Shown here: positions 1-9,259 of the stretch, one piece after another
Layout: each line of letters begins with the position of its first letter
Numbering within the stretch: position 1 is the stretch's first letter
Notes under the pieces: model-generated
What the model saw: only the letters and a program-made list of their open reading frames with translations
What the model was told of the DNA's origin: nothing
The model's database searches: none
Position numbers and translations under genes: made by a program
NCBI GenBank assembly: GCA_008933995.1
Contig: WARS01000025.1
Span: 7,795,477-7,859,476 of the forward strand
Reading direction: 5' to 3'
Origin: Datnioides undecimradiatus
Taxonomy: Eukaryota > Chordata > Actinopteri > Lobotiformes > Datnioididae
DNA length: 64,000 nucleotides

Positions 1-99
1 TTCTGTTTGATAAGTTGTGATACTTTGAGTGAAACAGGCTAAAAAGAGCAGCCGCTCATGGTGGCTAACAGTCCGCAGTCATGCTAGCAACTATGTACT

Positions 100-300
100 T
101 GGGGGGTTTTTTGAGCTAAATGCTAATGCTAACATGAAAATGTGCTCACAGTCCATGCATGCATACTGGCGTTTAGCAGGTACGACGTTTCCCATGTTAA
201 CCATCATTCTTTTAATGCGTTAGCATGCTATTAGCACTAAACCTGAAGTAGTATTGGACAAAGTAGTTTTTTACTCAGTGATGCTAAATGAAATAAAATA
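100..300. repeat. Dispersed teleost repeat, GCTAA-rich family
   Basis: The block runs through a GAGCTAAATGCTAA segment, a TGCTCACAGT segment, TTTAGCAGGTA, CATGTTAACCATC, TTAGCATGC, TTAGCACTAAAC and then TATTGGACAAA followed by GATGCTAAATGAAA. That order of motifs is the one I know from a very common interspersed repeat of percomorph fishes. The copy is diverged and probably extends a little to the left. The family name is not certain, and it has no coding content. Confidence 0.7.
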
Positions 301-1240
301 AATGCTGTGAAAGACACAAATATCCACATCTGACCATATTTTGTCCGTTTAATGTCAACCCTTATGTTGCAGCTCTCAGGCATTTGTAGAAATCAACAAA
401 GTGAGTCCAGGCGAAAGAGACAATGACCACGACAATAAGGCAGTTATTCATTATTGATGTCAAGTACATGGTGCCTCCGTCTGGCCATTATTCCTGTTTA
501 TCAGCTACAGGCAGGTCTGTAATTAGGACAGCAATACCTTCAGGAGCACAGTTTGACTTTTATTGCCTGTTTAAGTAAAAGTCTTGACACGCAGTGAAAA
601 GTAGATTGATTAAGGCTTCGCTGCTCGTGATGCATCACGTGTACCGCGGGGTAATCTGCGTTAAATCCACAAAACTCTCAATGGGATATTCAAGGTCGTG
701 CGTGTACGTCCATGTCTAGTGTTTGGGAATCTTCCTGTGCTTCCCTGTGAAAAATGTTCCCCTCGGTCTTGTTTGTCTGTCTAAACGATTTAAGCCATTT
801 TTTATATCTGCAGTGGCTTTTGCTTTCCGAAACGAGCGAAACCATCGTGTCAAAGACCCAAAAAAAGAGTAGTCTTTGACTCTGTAAGCCTGGATTTTGT
901 CCCCCCCTGAAATACCAAGTGCTCTTCCTGTTGGCTAATTGCTTGTTAGTGCTCCTGGCCCACGAGAAAGAAAAAGTCACACAGGGCTACTTCAAAAACA
1001 CCCACACAAGCAGCATCTGCAGCAGCACAGTGAGATATTAAGGCGCCCTGTCATGTTGGCGCCGTTTACAAGAACTTGTGACATCAGCCTGAGCTTTTTC
1101 CCCCTGCTGCTAAAGTTGCAGCACCAAAATTAGACAGGAAAAGTAATCCCAAATATTTTTTTTATGTCCACATAACTAAAAAAACTTAAAATGTTTGCTT
1201 TTCTGTGTAGGTCGGGGGGAAAAAGCTCGATCTACCTTTT
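301..1240. other. Unannotated noncoding stretch
   Basis: Mixed-composition single-copy sequence. Short open frames occur on both strands and overlap each other without recognisable domains. I see no RNA gene, no clear repeat and no splice-framed exon. Confidence 0.5.
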
Positions 1241-1279
1241 TTATTTTTTGTTCTCATGTCTTACAATCTCCCAACAAAG

Positions 1280-1480
1280 AGGAATTAGGCCTGCTGGCAA
1301 TCGCAGTAACCCCTCCCTGCCAAAGTCCGATGAGAGCAGGCGGGCGCACTGAATGTTTTATGGAGCCAACGATAACGGCGGAGCCAGAGCTCGAAGAAGC
1401 CGGCTGGAATTATCTGGTACTGAGGCTTAGAGTAATTAAGAGCAGGGAATGGCCGCCCGACATTATTGCTGGATGAGCGG
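1280..1480. other. Candidate conserved noncoding element
   Basis: A block free of simple repeats, carrying several homeodomain-type cores (GGAATTA, GTAATTAAG, ACATTATTG) within moderately GC-rich sequence. It is open for 93 codons on the plus strand, but the translation has no recognisable domain. The conserved-element call rests on texture only, since no cross-species alignment was available. Confidence 0.25.
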
Positions 1481-1558
1481 CATGACTGAGGAACACCTGA
1501 GGCGTTTGGAAGCAGAGCACATTCAAAGGGATCTCCAGAGATTTTGAGGGTAGTACTA

Positions 1559-1586
1559 CAACTGCTGCTGCCGCTGTCGCTGCTGT
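1559..1586. repeat. Impure CTG/CCG triplet run
   Basis: CTGCTGCTGCCGCTGTCGCTG-type interrupted triplet array just downstream of the 1.28-1.48 kb block. It is short and not in any supported coding frame. Confidence 0.7.
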
Positions 1587-1589
1587 TCA

Positions 1590-3505
1590 GGCTTTCACAA
1601 AGGCATGAAATGGAGGCAGTATCAAGCTTTGTACGTTAAAATTATAAATGACAAGTCACAGCCAGCTTGATTCAATCAAACGCTCCGTATTATGCTTTAA
1701 AAACGACGAAAGAGAGGAAGCAACTTTCTGAAAGCCTGAGCTAAATGTCAGCATTCTCTGCTTGGATGCAAACAAATCTTAATTTCCCCTTTCTGATTGC
1801 AATCCAGTGTCACCGTGGTGACCTGCTTTGGTTAAATGCAGCAGCGCTTAGCCCACCTGAAGAGTCACTTCCTGATTTTATTCATAATCTCCAGCGTATT
1901 CATTATGCAACTGATTCGTCACTCTTGTTGAAACATATACATATTAGAGGCTTATTAATACATCGTGGTACAATATGTCCAGTTTAGACGATGACGTAAC
2001 TGGACTGTAGTTTCAACTGAATATGAGAAGTTACGACGCCCAGTTCGTGCTCAGAGAAGAATTAACCACCACATGTTAGCAGAACAATTTAAAAAAAAAC
2101 GTCTAAACAGTTGCTTGAACTCCAGTTGATGGATCGACTGAGATGTTTGGACTAAAGTGTCCTCAGGAAGTTGAAGAACAGGGTTAGCGGAAACCTCTGG
2201 ACATATAAGATACATGAAGTATGGATGAATAACATCACCTGTCTAGTTACAGTCGGGCGACAAAGTATTAAAGGTGAGATGATCTCTTCGTAAAGCTAAG
2301 CCCCACCAAACTGTTTCACAACACTAACAACAATGAACGCCCCAATACAATGTTAAAATGCTTGTGACCCCCCAGCAGTCACCTGGAACTGTAGAAGCTT
2401 TCCCGTTTAAGACTCTCACGCCAGTCTAGTTGCTGCAAATGGATAGACTTTAAAAACCCCACAGTACGCTACCTTTCCTGCACCAAACAGCAGACAGACA
2501 AAGTTTGCAACAAGCTGGGGAACAAAATAAAGCGTTCAAGAGCTAAAGAGTCACATATTTGTCTCAGGAGTTGGTAGAGACCAAAAGCAGAGCTAAAAGA
2601 CGAGCAGCTATTGGACTCCACATGTATGATGAAGGTGCCACGTGTCTGGGCAGCGACTGTTTGCGCAGAGGTTCAACATCAACTGCTCATTTCTGCCCCC
2701 GTGTGGCCAAAAAATCAATCAATGCATCTTTAAAATAATGCAAATAACATTTTTCATGCATACTGATTCAGGATCGTACCAAATATTGTGAACCTGTGAT
2801 GCTTCACTTTGCTTTTAATAGCCACAGCTTCGCCTAAGACGTTTTACAACACGTGCACTTAGTCTGGGAGTTTCCACGGCTGCTAAACCGGTGGCGTAAA
2901 AAGGCTATAAATGCTGTTATGACAGAAATGCTCAGTCAAATTGTAATCATCATCAATGATTAATCAGTTATAGGTCTGAGTCTGGATAGTACAGCTTCTT
3001 GGGCCAGTGCCAGACCTCAGTCCACTTATTAGTGACCACGAGGTGGATGGAGAGGGATGGCAGGTTAACCACGGTCGATGCACTTTGGTCATTTTGCTAA
3101 CAAGGGGTATAGCGCCCCTCCCTCGCCCGCCCCACCACAAATCACATACTGCACGCTCTAAGTCTGTATTACCTGTGTTTTTGATCCAGGGTCTGACAGT
3201 AAATCATAGCTCAGCGCTGCCGTAATGTCTGCAAACACTGGAGCGAGAGCCCCCCCCCCCCATCGCTTTCATGTCTTATACATGTCAAATTCCTCCGACG
3301 CGCGCCACGTAGATCAGTCAGCTGCACTCTGAGTCACTCACAATCCACGCAGACTGCAGACTTCAGTGAACTACTGCACTGATTTCCACAGAGCAGACTG
3401 AATCCATTTGTATGTTGATGAAATATGCTGACACGGTGCTGTAAGTAGTGCTTAGTCCATTGATTCCCAGTCCTTTGTTACAAATGCAATTACACTGGTT
3501 TGTTT
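1590..3505. other. Unannotated noncoding stretch
   Basis: Mostly unique sequence with a C-run near 3250-3262 and no supported gene. The only sub-feature I pick out is a CTCF-like motif at 2693-2706, listed separately. Confidence 0.5.
2693..2706 (-). promoter_or_regulatory. CTCF-like motif
   Basis: Read on the minus strand, the site is CCACACGGGGGCAG. It fits the CTCF core CCASYAGRKGGCRS at all but two positions (the Y and the following A). This is a motif match only; no occupancy or conservation evidence is available. Confidence 0.25.
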
Positions 3506-3512
3506 CGTCCAA

Positions 3513-3536
3513 CTCTCTCTCTCTCTCTCTCTCTCT
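3513..3536. repeat. (CT)n microsatellite
   Basis: About twelve CT dinucleotides in an uninterrupted run, followed by TCTCTGTCTG. Confidence 0.95.
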
Positions 3537-3539
3537 TCT

Positions 3540-4005
3540 CTGTCTGCTAGATAATGACCTTAAGGAGGATTCTCCCTCCTCCCATCCTTTCCAATCAATG
3601 CCACTTCGTGCAGTGGTTTAGTGGCACTTCATATTGTAAAGCTCTGCAATCACTCAGCATCTGATAAGAAGCACAGTGGAAGGGTACACTAGCCGTTTGT
3701 CCCACTGGCTGAAGCGACAAGAAACCTGCACGCTCCTGAGTGTGGATACAGTTTACTACACTGATATTTAAGCCTCTGGAACTATATTTAGGTATACAGA
3801 TGACTCAAATGCATCCTCATGCTGTCAGTCTTTTCCCAAACCTCTCATATGTATACACACTTGTTCGCCGTTATGTAAAACCCCCTCCACAGAATCTCCT
3901 TTCATCTCTTCCACCAAATTTCCACACATTAGCAGAGGCAATCTTTCTGTTTCTGCTCAATTAGGGCATCCGACCGACGCCGCGCGGACTTCCTCATCCA
4001 CACGG
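3540..4005. other. Unannotated noncoding stretch
   Basis: Unique sequence. A 74-codon open frame at 3740-3964 has no recognisable domain, no splice framing and no credible start context, so I do not call it a gene. Confidence 0.5.
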
Positions 4006-4165
4006 AGCAAAAAATAACATTTTAATTGCGTAAAAAATAAAATAAATAAGTGTGTAATGGCAGAAAAAGAAAGCGATTAGAGCAGGAGCTCAGTGCAAAT
4101 AGAGGAGCCTACTGCGGTTGAAAGCGTGATAATTAGACATTCCTTTCTGTGCGCGCCAGCTACAC
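4005..4165. other. Candidate conserved noncoding element
   Basis: AT-rich core with TTTTAATTGCG, AAATAAATAAG, GCGATTAG and GATAATTAGAC motifs, flanked by more GC-rich DNA. The density of TAAT/ATTA cores is what I expect of developmental enhancers, but this is inference without alignment. Confidence 0.25.
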
Positions 4166-4513
4166 AGATTCGCTAATGTGCACTGTGCAGCCGCTCTACA
4201 ACCGAGGAGCTTATGTCCATGGAATGAGGCACCCCAACGGCTAAATTTAACTTTTTACAAAAGCAACCTCGCCTCAATCACTGTTTCCACCGCTGCCAAA
4301 AACACAGATTTAGGAATATGTGTGCAATGTGCATTCATGGTAGGTAGGAGCGTTGGCATGAGCCTCCTCCTTTAGTCTCTCCTCCTCCCTCTGTCCTACA
4401 TGCGAGTGAGACCAAGAAGGAGTCACATGCTTTGTTTTCGTGCTGCATGCACAGACGCTAAGCAGACATAAAGCACAGCGCTGGTTTGCATCGTGATTTC
4501 ACACGTCAAGTCA

Positions 4514-4553
4514 GCGCCATCTGTCAGTGTCTCGTTTTCACCACAGGGGGCAA
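4514..4553. promoter_or_regulatory. Pair of CTCF-like half motifs
   Basis: GCGCCATCTGTCAG at 4514-4527 is the reverse complement of a site with the strong CTCF core CAGATGGCGC. About 12 bases on, at 4537-4553, the plus strand has CACCACAGGGGGCAATG, which carries the AGGGGGCA half of the motif. The two are in opposite orientation. Neither is a full consensus match. Confidence 0.25.
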
Positions 4554-4836
4554 TGAGCGCCACTTTTAGACGCAGCCGCAAATGTGCGGTTTGTTCTGAA
4601 AACATTCAAAATAAATAACATGTCAGATTTTAATGAATGTGTCACTTCAACCTCAATTTGCATTAGCCAGCGTGCCAATAGGCAAATGTTTGTGCAGAAT
4701 CGCTGGCCAGGCACCGTGCACCGATCAATGCACGCCATCATTTGCTATTACAGTCAGGCGTGCTGACAAAATTATGCAGAGTCTATAATATCTGCATCCC
4801 TGATATCAATATATTTAAGGGGAAGGACGTTTAATG

Positions 4837-4852
4837 AAAAAAAAAAAAAAAC
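4837..4852. repeat. Poly-A run
   Basis: Uninterrupted A-run of about 15 bases after TTTAATG. No SINE body is recognisable immediately upstream. Confidence 0.85.
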
Positions 4853-4859
4853 TCGAAGC

Positions 4860-6395
4860 CACACGTCTGACCTCGGCAAACCTCCGAGGGCCGGCAGAAA
4901 TTGAAAAACCCATCAAATAACTGTTGAGTCACAGTGCATCCAAAGCTCATCCATCAACATCAGGGTGTCAAGCTGGGTGATAAGTGGGGAATGGAACAGC
5001 AACAAGTCTGAGGAACTTGTGCAAACTTCCTAACAGGGAGGCAACCCATCGCTCGGACTGCCAAAACACAGAATTATACAGTTGTGCTTGTTTTTGGTGG
5101 GTGTAAGATGTTAATATGCGCTCAAATACGCCGCAGTCCTGGAAATAATACAAGGAAAATTAAAAAAGCATGCGATAACTCTGAGAAATTGGGACTTGGG
5201 TTAGTAGTTACAACACGGCAGTGCTTAAAAATACCATTTTTTTAAAATGATAATCCCATTTTCTGCCATAAACAATAAGATTATAAGGTGATTATGCAAC
5301 AGAAATATGAGCATTCAATGAAAAACAAATGGGCGGGCTAAATGCTTGCTTTGTTCTTGGCTGTTTGAGGCTTTTAATCCCATCTGGAGGAATGGTTCTT
5401 CACCCATCTGTGATTGTCTCAGGTGATTTATGGAACTTAAATGTTTTTATTGTGCTTTCTGTGGAAACACAACACGCTGTCGAATCGCCGTCCACAGGTG
5501 ATCAAATGGCTCCACCGCTGTGCCTTTGGTTCAAGTGCTGCGGCGGATGGCACCCACTCACGATCAAGTTTCCACCCAAGGTGAGCATCAGTCAGAAAAA
5601 CCGTGATCAGTCTGACTCTATAAACACTCCGGTGCAGCGGCTGAGCTGATGGAAACTTCCTTGTCGTTTCCAGAAAGCAGCAAAAACACAAACCTCTTTT
5701 CTTTTTTGCAACAGATCTGCATGAATGTGCAAGAAGTAAAACCAGCATCGACCCACACACCCCCCCGGGGGGGGGACGGTAACAGACACTGAAGGTCCAT
5801 TGTTTTGGCTCACCTGCCCTTTCTTCAAACAAAACCGACCACAAGCGGCGACTTCATCGAGCTCAAACCGCAGCAAAGAGCCAAACGTACAACCAGTGTG
5901 TGCACAGGTCGGTGCTACAGGTGAACTGGGTCTGCAGCATTATTCCCTGCTGTCCCTGCTGCAAACACCCACTTCAGAAGCCCTTGATAAAACACTGAAT
6001 GCAGCAAATAATAATCACAAACAAAATGCACTGCGCCTCGTCGTGAAGTCCCCGAATTCAGAGCGGCGACGAGGCTCGTATTGTCTGCAGAAATGACATT
6101 TTAATCATAATTAGAAGCAGAATCTGAGCCTGACATGGAAACAGGTTCAAACAGAGAGTGAGGTTTTGTTTTTAAGTTGCAGCAGCTCCACCAACGTTGA
6201 CTCTCACTCTCCTAATAACGCCAAAGTGAAGCCAAATGATCCAAAACTGGAACCTACCTCCATCCATCACAAGAAGACCTCTCGTCCCTCTGCACAGCTC
6301 CGTCCAGCACAAACCATCACATATACACACTCTGCCTTCAAATCGCGTGGTTTGAAAGAAAAGGCACCCCGAGAAATCGCAGCTTTACCTTTTTG
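4860..6395. other. Unannotated noncoding stretch
   Basis: Single-copy sequence with many overlapping open frames on both strands between 5.3 and 6.1 kb, which is a sign of GC-rich DNA rather than coding. The C7G9 run at 5760-5775 is listed separately. Confidence 0.45.
5760..5775. repeat. C-run/G-run palindrome
   Basis: Seven C directly followed by nine G, flanked by CACACAC on the left and ACGGTAAC on the right. It can fold back on itself and is prone to polymerase slippage or assembly error. Confidence 0.85.
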
Positions 6396-7637
6396 GAAAC
6401 CGAGTCCTGAGTCCTGCGGCGGATTTATCGACAGCAAGCTCACCGCACGTCATTCAAATAAACTGAGAGCTCCAGTCCGCGCGTAAAACAGCTCAGCCGT
6501 CAGACCCGCGGCCACACAGTCCGACACAAACCTGTCAGAGTCCGCTCGGTGCCTTGCGTTGCGCTTTTACGCACGTAGGCTGTGGCTGCGACGCGAAGCC
6601 ACCCCTCATTCTTAAATAGGTTTGCTGATCTCACTGCATACATAACAGCGACACTTTGTTACTGGGCTGGGTGTTGCATTGATGGAGAGATACTGGAATC
6701 ACACGGTGGCGCGTGACCGTGTATGCCTCAGCCCTCTGTTGCGATCAAACACGACGAAATCAAGAGTGTCTGGTCACGCTGGGGCGACAGGAGAGGAGGC
6801 TGCTCCTGAGCAAACGCAGACTCGCGCACATCTGCATCTGTTGTGTGCGGACGATCGGGCTCTTTTAGCAGAGATGAAATGCCAAAAGCGGGAGAGCTGT
6901 GGAGAAGCCAGATGTTGCACGAAGGCAGGGATGAAACGCGTTTATCCAGAACGCATCGCAGTGCCACGAGCGCGCGTTGCTGCCGAACGGTGTGGCGTCT
7001 CTTTGAATAAATAATCAAAACGCGGCCGGAGTAAAGATCGCTCCGAGGAAACTGTTGAGAGATGAGGCTCAACGGCGAGGCGGATCTCTGCTGAGGCGGC
7101 GCGCAATCTGCTGCTGGCCGCTGTCAGGGCTGGTGTGATGTTTTCGGTTGGGAAAATAAAAAATGACGACGGAATTAAACCGCACAGCAGCGCGATTCGC
7201 GTGATCAGCTGCGGATTCGCGGTGAAATAAAACCCGAATAAAGTTCGGCTCCCCGTCCATTATGCGCCACATGGCACAAGCAGCTGTGGCTCGGGCGTAA
7301 AACGTTTCGTTGTCCTTGCTCTCATCGCGCGAAGCGTCCCCCGGCAGAAAGCATCAGCGGGCCCGCTTCTCCCCGCGATATCTCGGCTGATTACATGAAA
7401 TCAAATGTTTTGCGGCAGCCGCACTGACCCGTGCTGCTGTGGCGAGTTAAATACCCCCTTAAAAAGATAAAGTTACCCACTTCTGTCACTGTGGGTGACA
7501 AAAATATAACTTTGTACTGTCTTAAAACCGAAAGAAAAGCCAACCAGGGCGCTTTTTTGGCGCATTTTGGCGTTTTACGCGCAGGGAGATGGTGATTACA
7601 GGTGTGCGAGCGACCCAGCGGCCACAGCAGAGACGGT

Positions 7638-7712
7638 CCCGTATCTGAAAAGTGTCAGGCTCGATTCCTGGCAATAACTAGTCCTTTCTGTCGAAGTGTC
7701 CTTGAGCAAGAC
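7638..7712 (+). mobile_element. tRNA-derived SINE fragment
   Basis: An RNA polymerase III B-box-like GGCTCGATTCC at 7658-7668 is followed, after about 20 bases, by TGTCGAAGTGTCCTTGAGCA, continuing AGAC (7689-7712). This is the diagnostic body segment of a very common fish tRNA-derived SINE. The A-box side has decayed and the 3' body is missing. The same family appears in opposite orientation at 44294-44486. Confidence 0.6.
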
Positions 7713-8016
7713 AGCTGGATGGAAGCTGCTGTCCGCTCGGCTCGGGAGGAACACGCGGTGTATCTCCCTGGTCTGGAGGAGTCAGGTAATATCGATTCCG
7801 TTTGGGGTTTTTTTTAAGTCTTTATCAGAGGAAACAGGCTACAGTTCACGCGGGAAAGAGGCGATTCAGGTGTCGGCTTACCTGCTTTCATGCTGTCACG
7901 CTGGTGGCGTCTTTTGGTCCGCTTCATCGCGCCGCGGCTGCATGTCTGAGGACATGCTTCTGGAGACAGGCTTTGGAGACGAGGAGCGCCTCGGCTGCAC
8001 GGGAGAAAGTGGGGAG

Positions 8017-8041
8017 GTGTGTGTGTGTGTGTGTGTGTGTG
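8017..8041. repeat. (GT)n microsatellite
   Basis: About twelve GT units inside the CpG-rich domain, followed by GAGTGGGAGC and a purine-rich GAGAGAAAGAGAG tract. Confidence 0.95.
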
Positions 8042-8502
8042 AGTGGGAGCTGGAGAGAGAAAGAGAGATGGTGGGGTGGGGGGAGCTGTAAGAAGTAGGC
8101 TGGCGTTTCTTTGACGATAATGACTCGTTATTTGCCTTTTTAAGATTCGGGGAAAACCAGCCAGAGCGGTTACCACAAATGTGGCAACACGTGATTTAAA
8201 ATCCCAAATCGCCCAAAGACTCCCGTCTCATTATTCCTCAATACACTAATTAAACCCCACGGCAGCAGGATCAGACACATGCCACCAATTTTCTAAGGAA
8301 ATCAGCTCGTTTAGCCTGTTAGGACTTGGCACTGACACTTTTTGTACGTATTAAATGTATTTAGAGGCGATTTCATTCAATTTTCTTTTACCAGAGGGGG
8401 GGGGGAGCTTTTGTCCGTGGATTCAGGGAGCCAGAGGTGATGGTGTGATTCAGGAATAACAAACACGCAGATATTAGCGCAGCTTTGCGCAGACTTTGGA
8501 GT

Positions 8503-8519
8503 TTCAGCACCGAGGAGAG
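8503..8519 (+). promoter_or_regulatory. RE1 (REST/NRSF) binding site match
   Basis: TTCAGCACCGAGGAGAG fits every defined position of the classic RE1 consensus NTYAGMRCCNNRGMSAG when read from position 8503. The next three bases (CGC) also agree with the extended 21-base form ending AGCGCC. With equal base frequencies, a full match to the 17-base consensus on either strand is expected about 0.03 times in 64 kb. REST is known to silence neuronal genes outside neurons, usually from RE1 sites in or near their promoters. Occupancy is not shown here. Confidence 0.55.
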
Positions 8520-8676
8520 CGCAGATTTGGAGCGGGAGTGTGTGTGGACCACAACAAAAAGGCAGAACTTGTTTGATTTCTCGTGTGAATGGCCGGAAAC
8601 TTGGACAACACGAGCCTCTCCTGTCACCTAAAAAACACGCCGCAAAGTCTTTTTAAATGTGATATCTGCAGGAACC

Positions 8677-8691
8677 GGGAGGGAGGGAGGG
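8677..8691 (+). other. G-quadruplex motif
   Basis: Four GGG runs separated by single A bases, the strongest class of intramolecular G-quadruplex pattern, in the CpG-rich domain 160 bases after the RE1 match. Confidence 0.75.
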
Positions 8692-8823
8692 AGGCATCCC
8701 GGTTTCTGCGTTATCTCCGGGCGAGACGGAATAAACCACTAAACAGTTCCACTCCGTTTGACGCGTTTTTATCCAAACTAACTCCAATTAAAAGTAAACA
8801 GAAAGGAGAGTTTTTAAATTTAT

Positions 8824-8926
8824 GTTCTTGTACGTGTGTCCCCCACCCCCCACCCCCGTGGCGCATGAACTCTCTCCCCGCAGGGAGTCTGTTGATTGTC
8901 TGAACGCACGGCCGCCGCCGCCGCCG
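8824..8926. repeat. C-rich tract and GCC/GCT triplet run
   Basis: Interrupted C-runs near 8840-8858 and a GCC array at 8911-8926 running into GCTGCTGCTC. Such tracts are typical of vertebrate 5' untranslated regions or CpG-island edges. There is no supported reading frame. Confidence 0.7.
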
Positions 8927-9240
8927 CTGCTGCTCTTCGTCACGTTGTGTACACTGCGCGGCCCGAGCTGCTCTCCTCCTCCCCTTTATTTCATCCCAAG
9001 CGACCGGCACTTATTGAGATTTACCCGCTCAAATCTTGTTTGAAAGGAGGATTCCTGTCTGATTTATTGCACAGTTGCATTTGGGAACAGGGGGAGCCCC
9101 TCCGCGGTATTAAAGGCTTACTGTGATTTGACATTATTTAGGATTTAGTTTTAAAAAGAAGCCGAGACTGAAAATAAACAGGAGGATGGGGATGTTTTAC
9201 TGACACCTACTGGGGGGATAGTCTCAGAAGACCTGCTCTG

Positions 9241-9258
9241 TCTCTCTCTCTCTCTCTC
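9241..9258. repeat. (TC)n microsatellite
   Basis: About nine TC units, followed by a short interrupted TGTG stretch. Confidence 0.9.
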
Positions 9259-9259
9259 C

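Larger units (their letters stand above)
6400..9110. promoter_or_regulatory. CpG-rich domain, candidate promoter region
   Basis: CpG dinucleotides are far denser here than in the flanks, with GCGC, CGCG and CCGCGG-type clusters between roughly 6.48 and 7.46 kb and again at 7.88-9.0 kb. Base composition drops back to AT-rich past about 9.11 kb. A consensus RE1 site, a G-quadruplex motif and a GCC run lie inside. No recognisable coding exon is present: open frames of 60-131 codons on both strands overlap one another and match no family I know. The direction of transcription is undetermined. It could be an alternative promoter, a noncoding first exon or an orphan CpG island. Confidence 0.5.
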
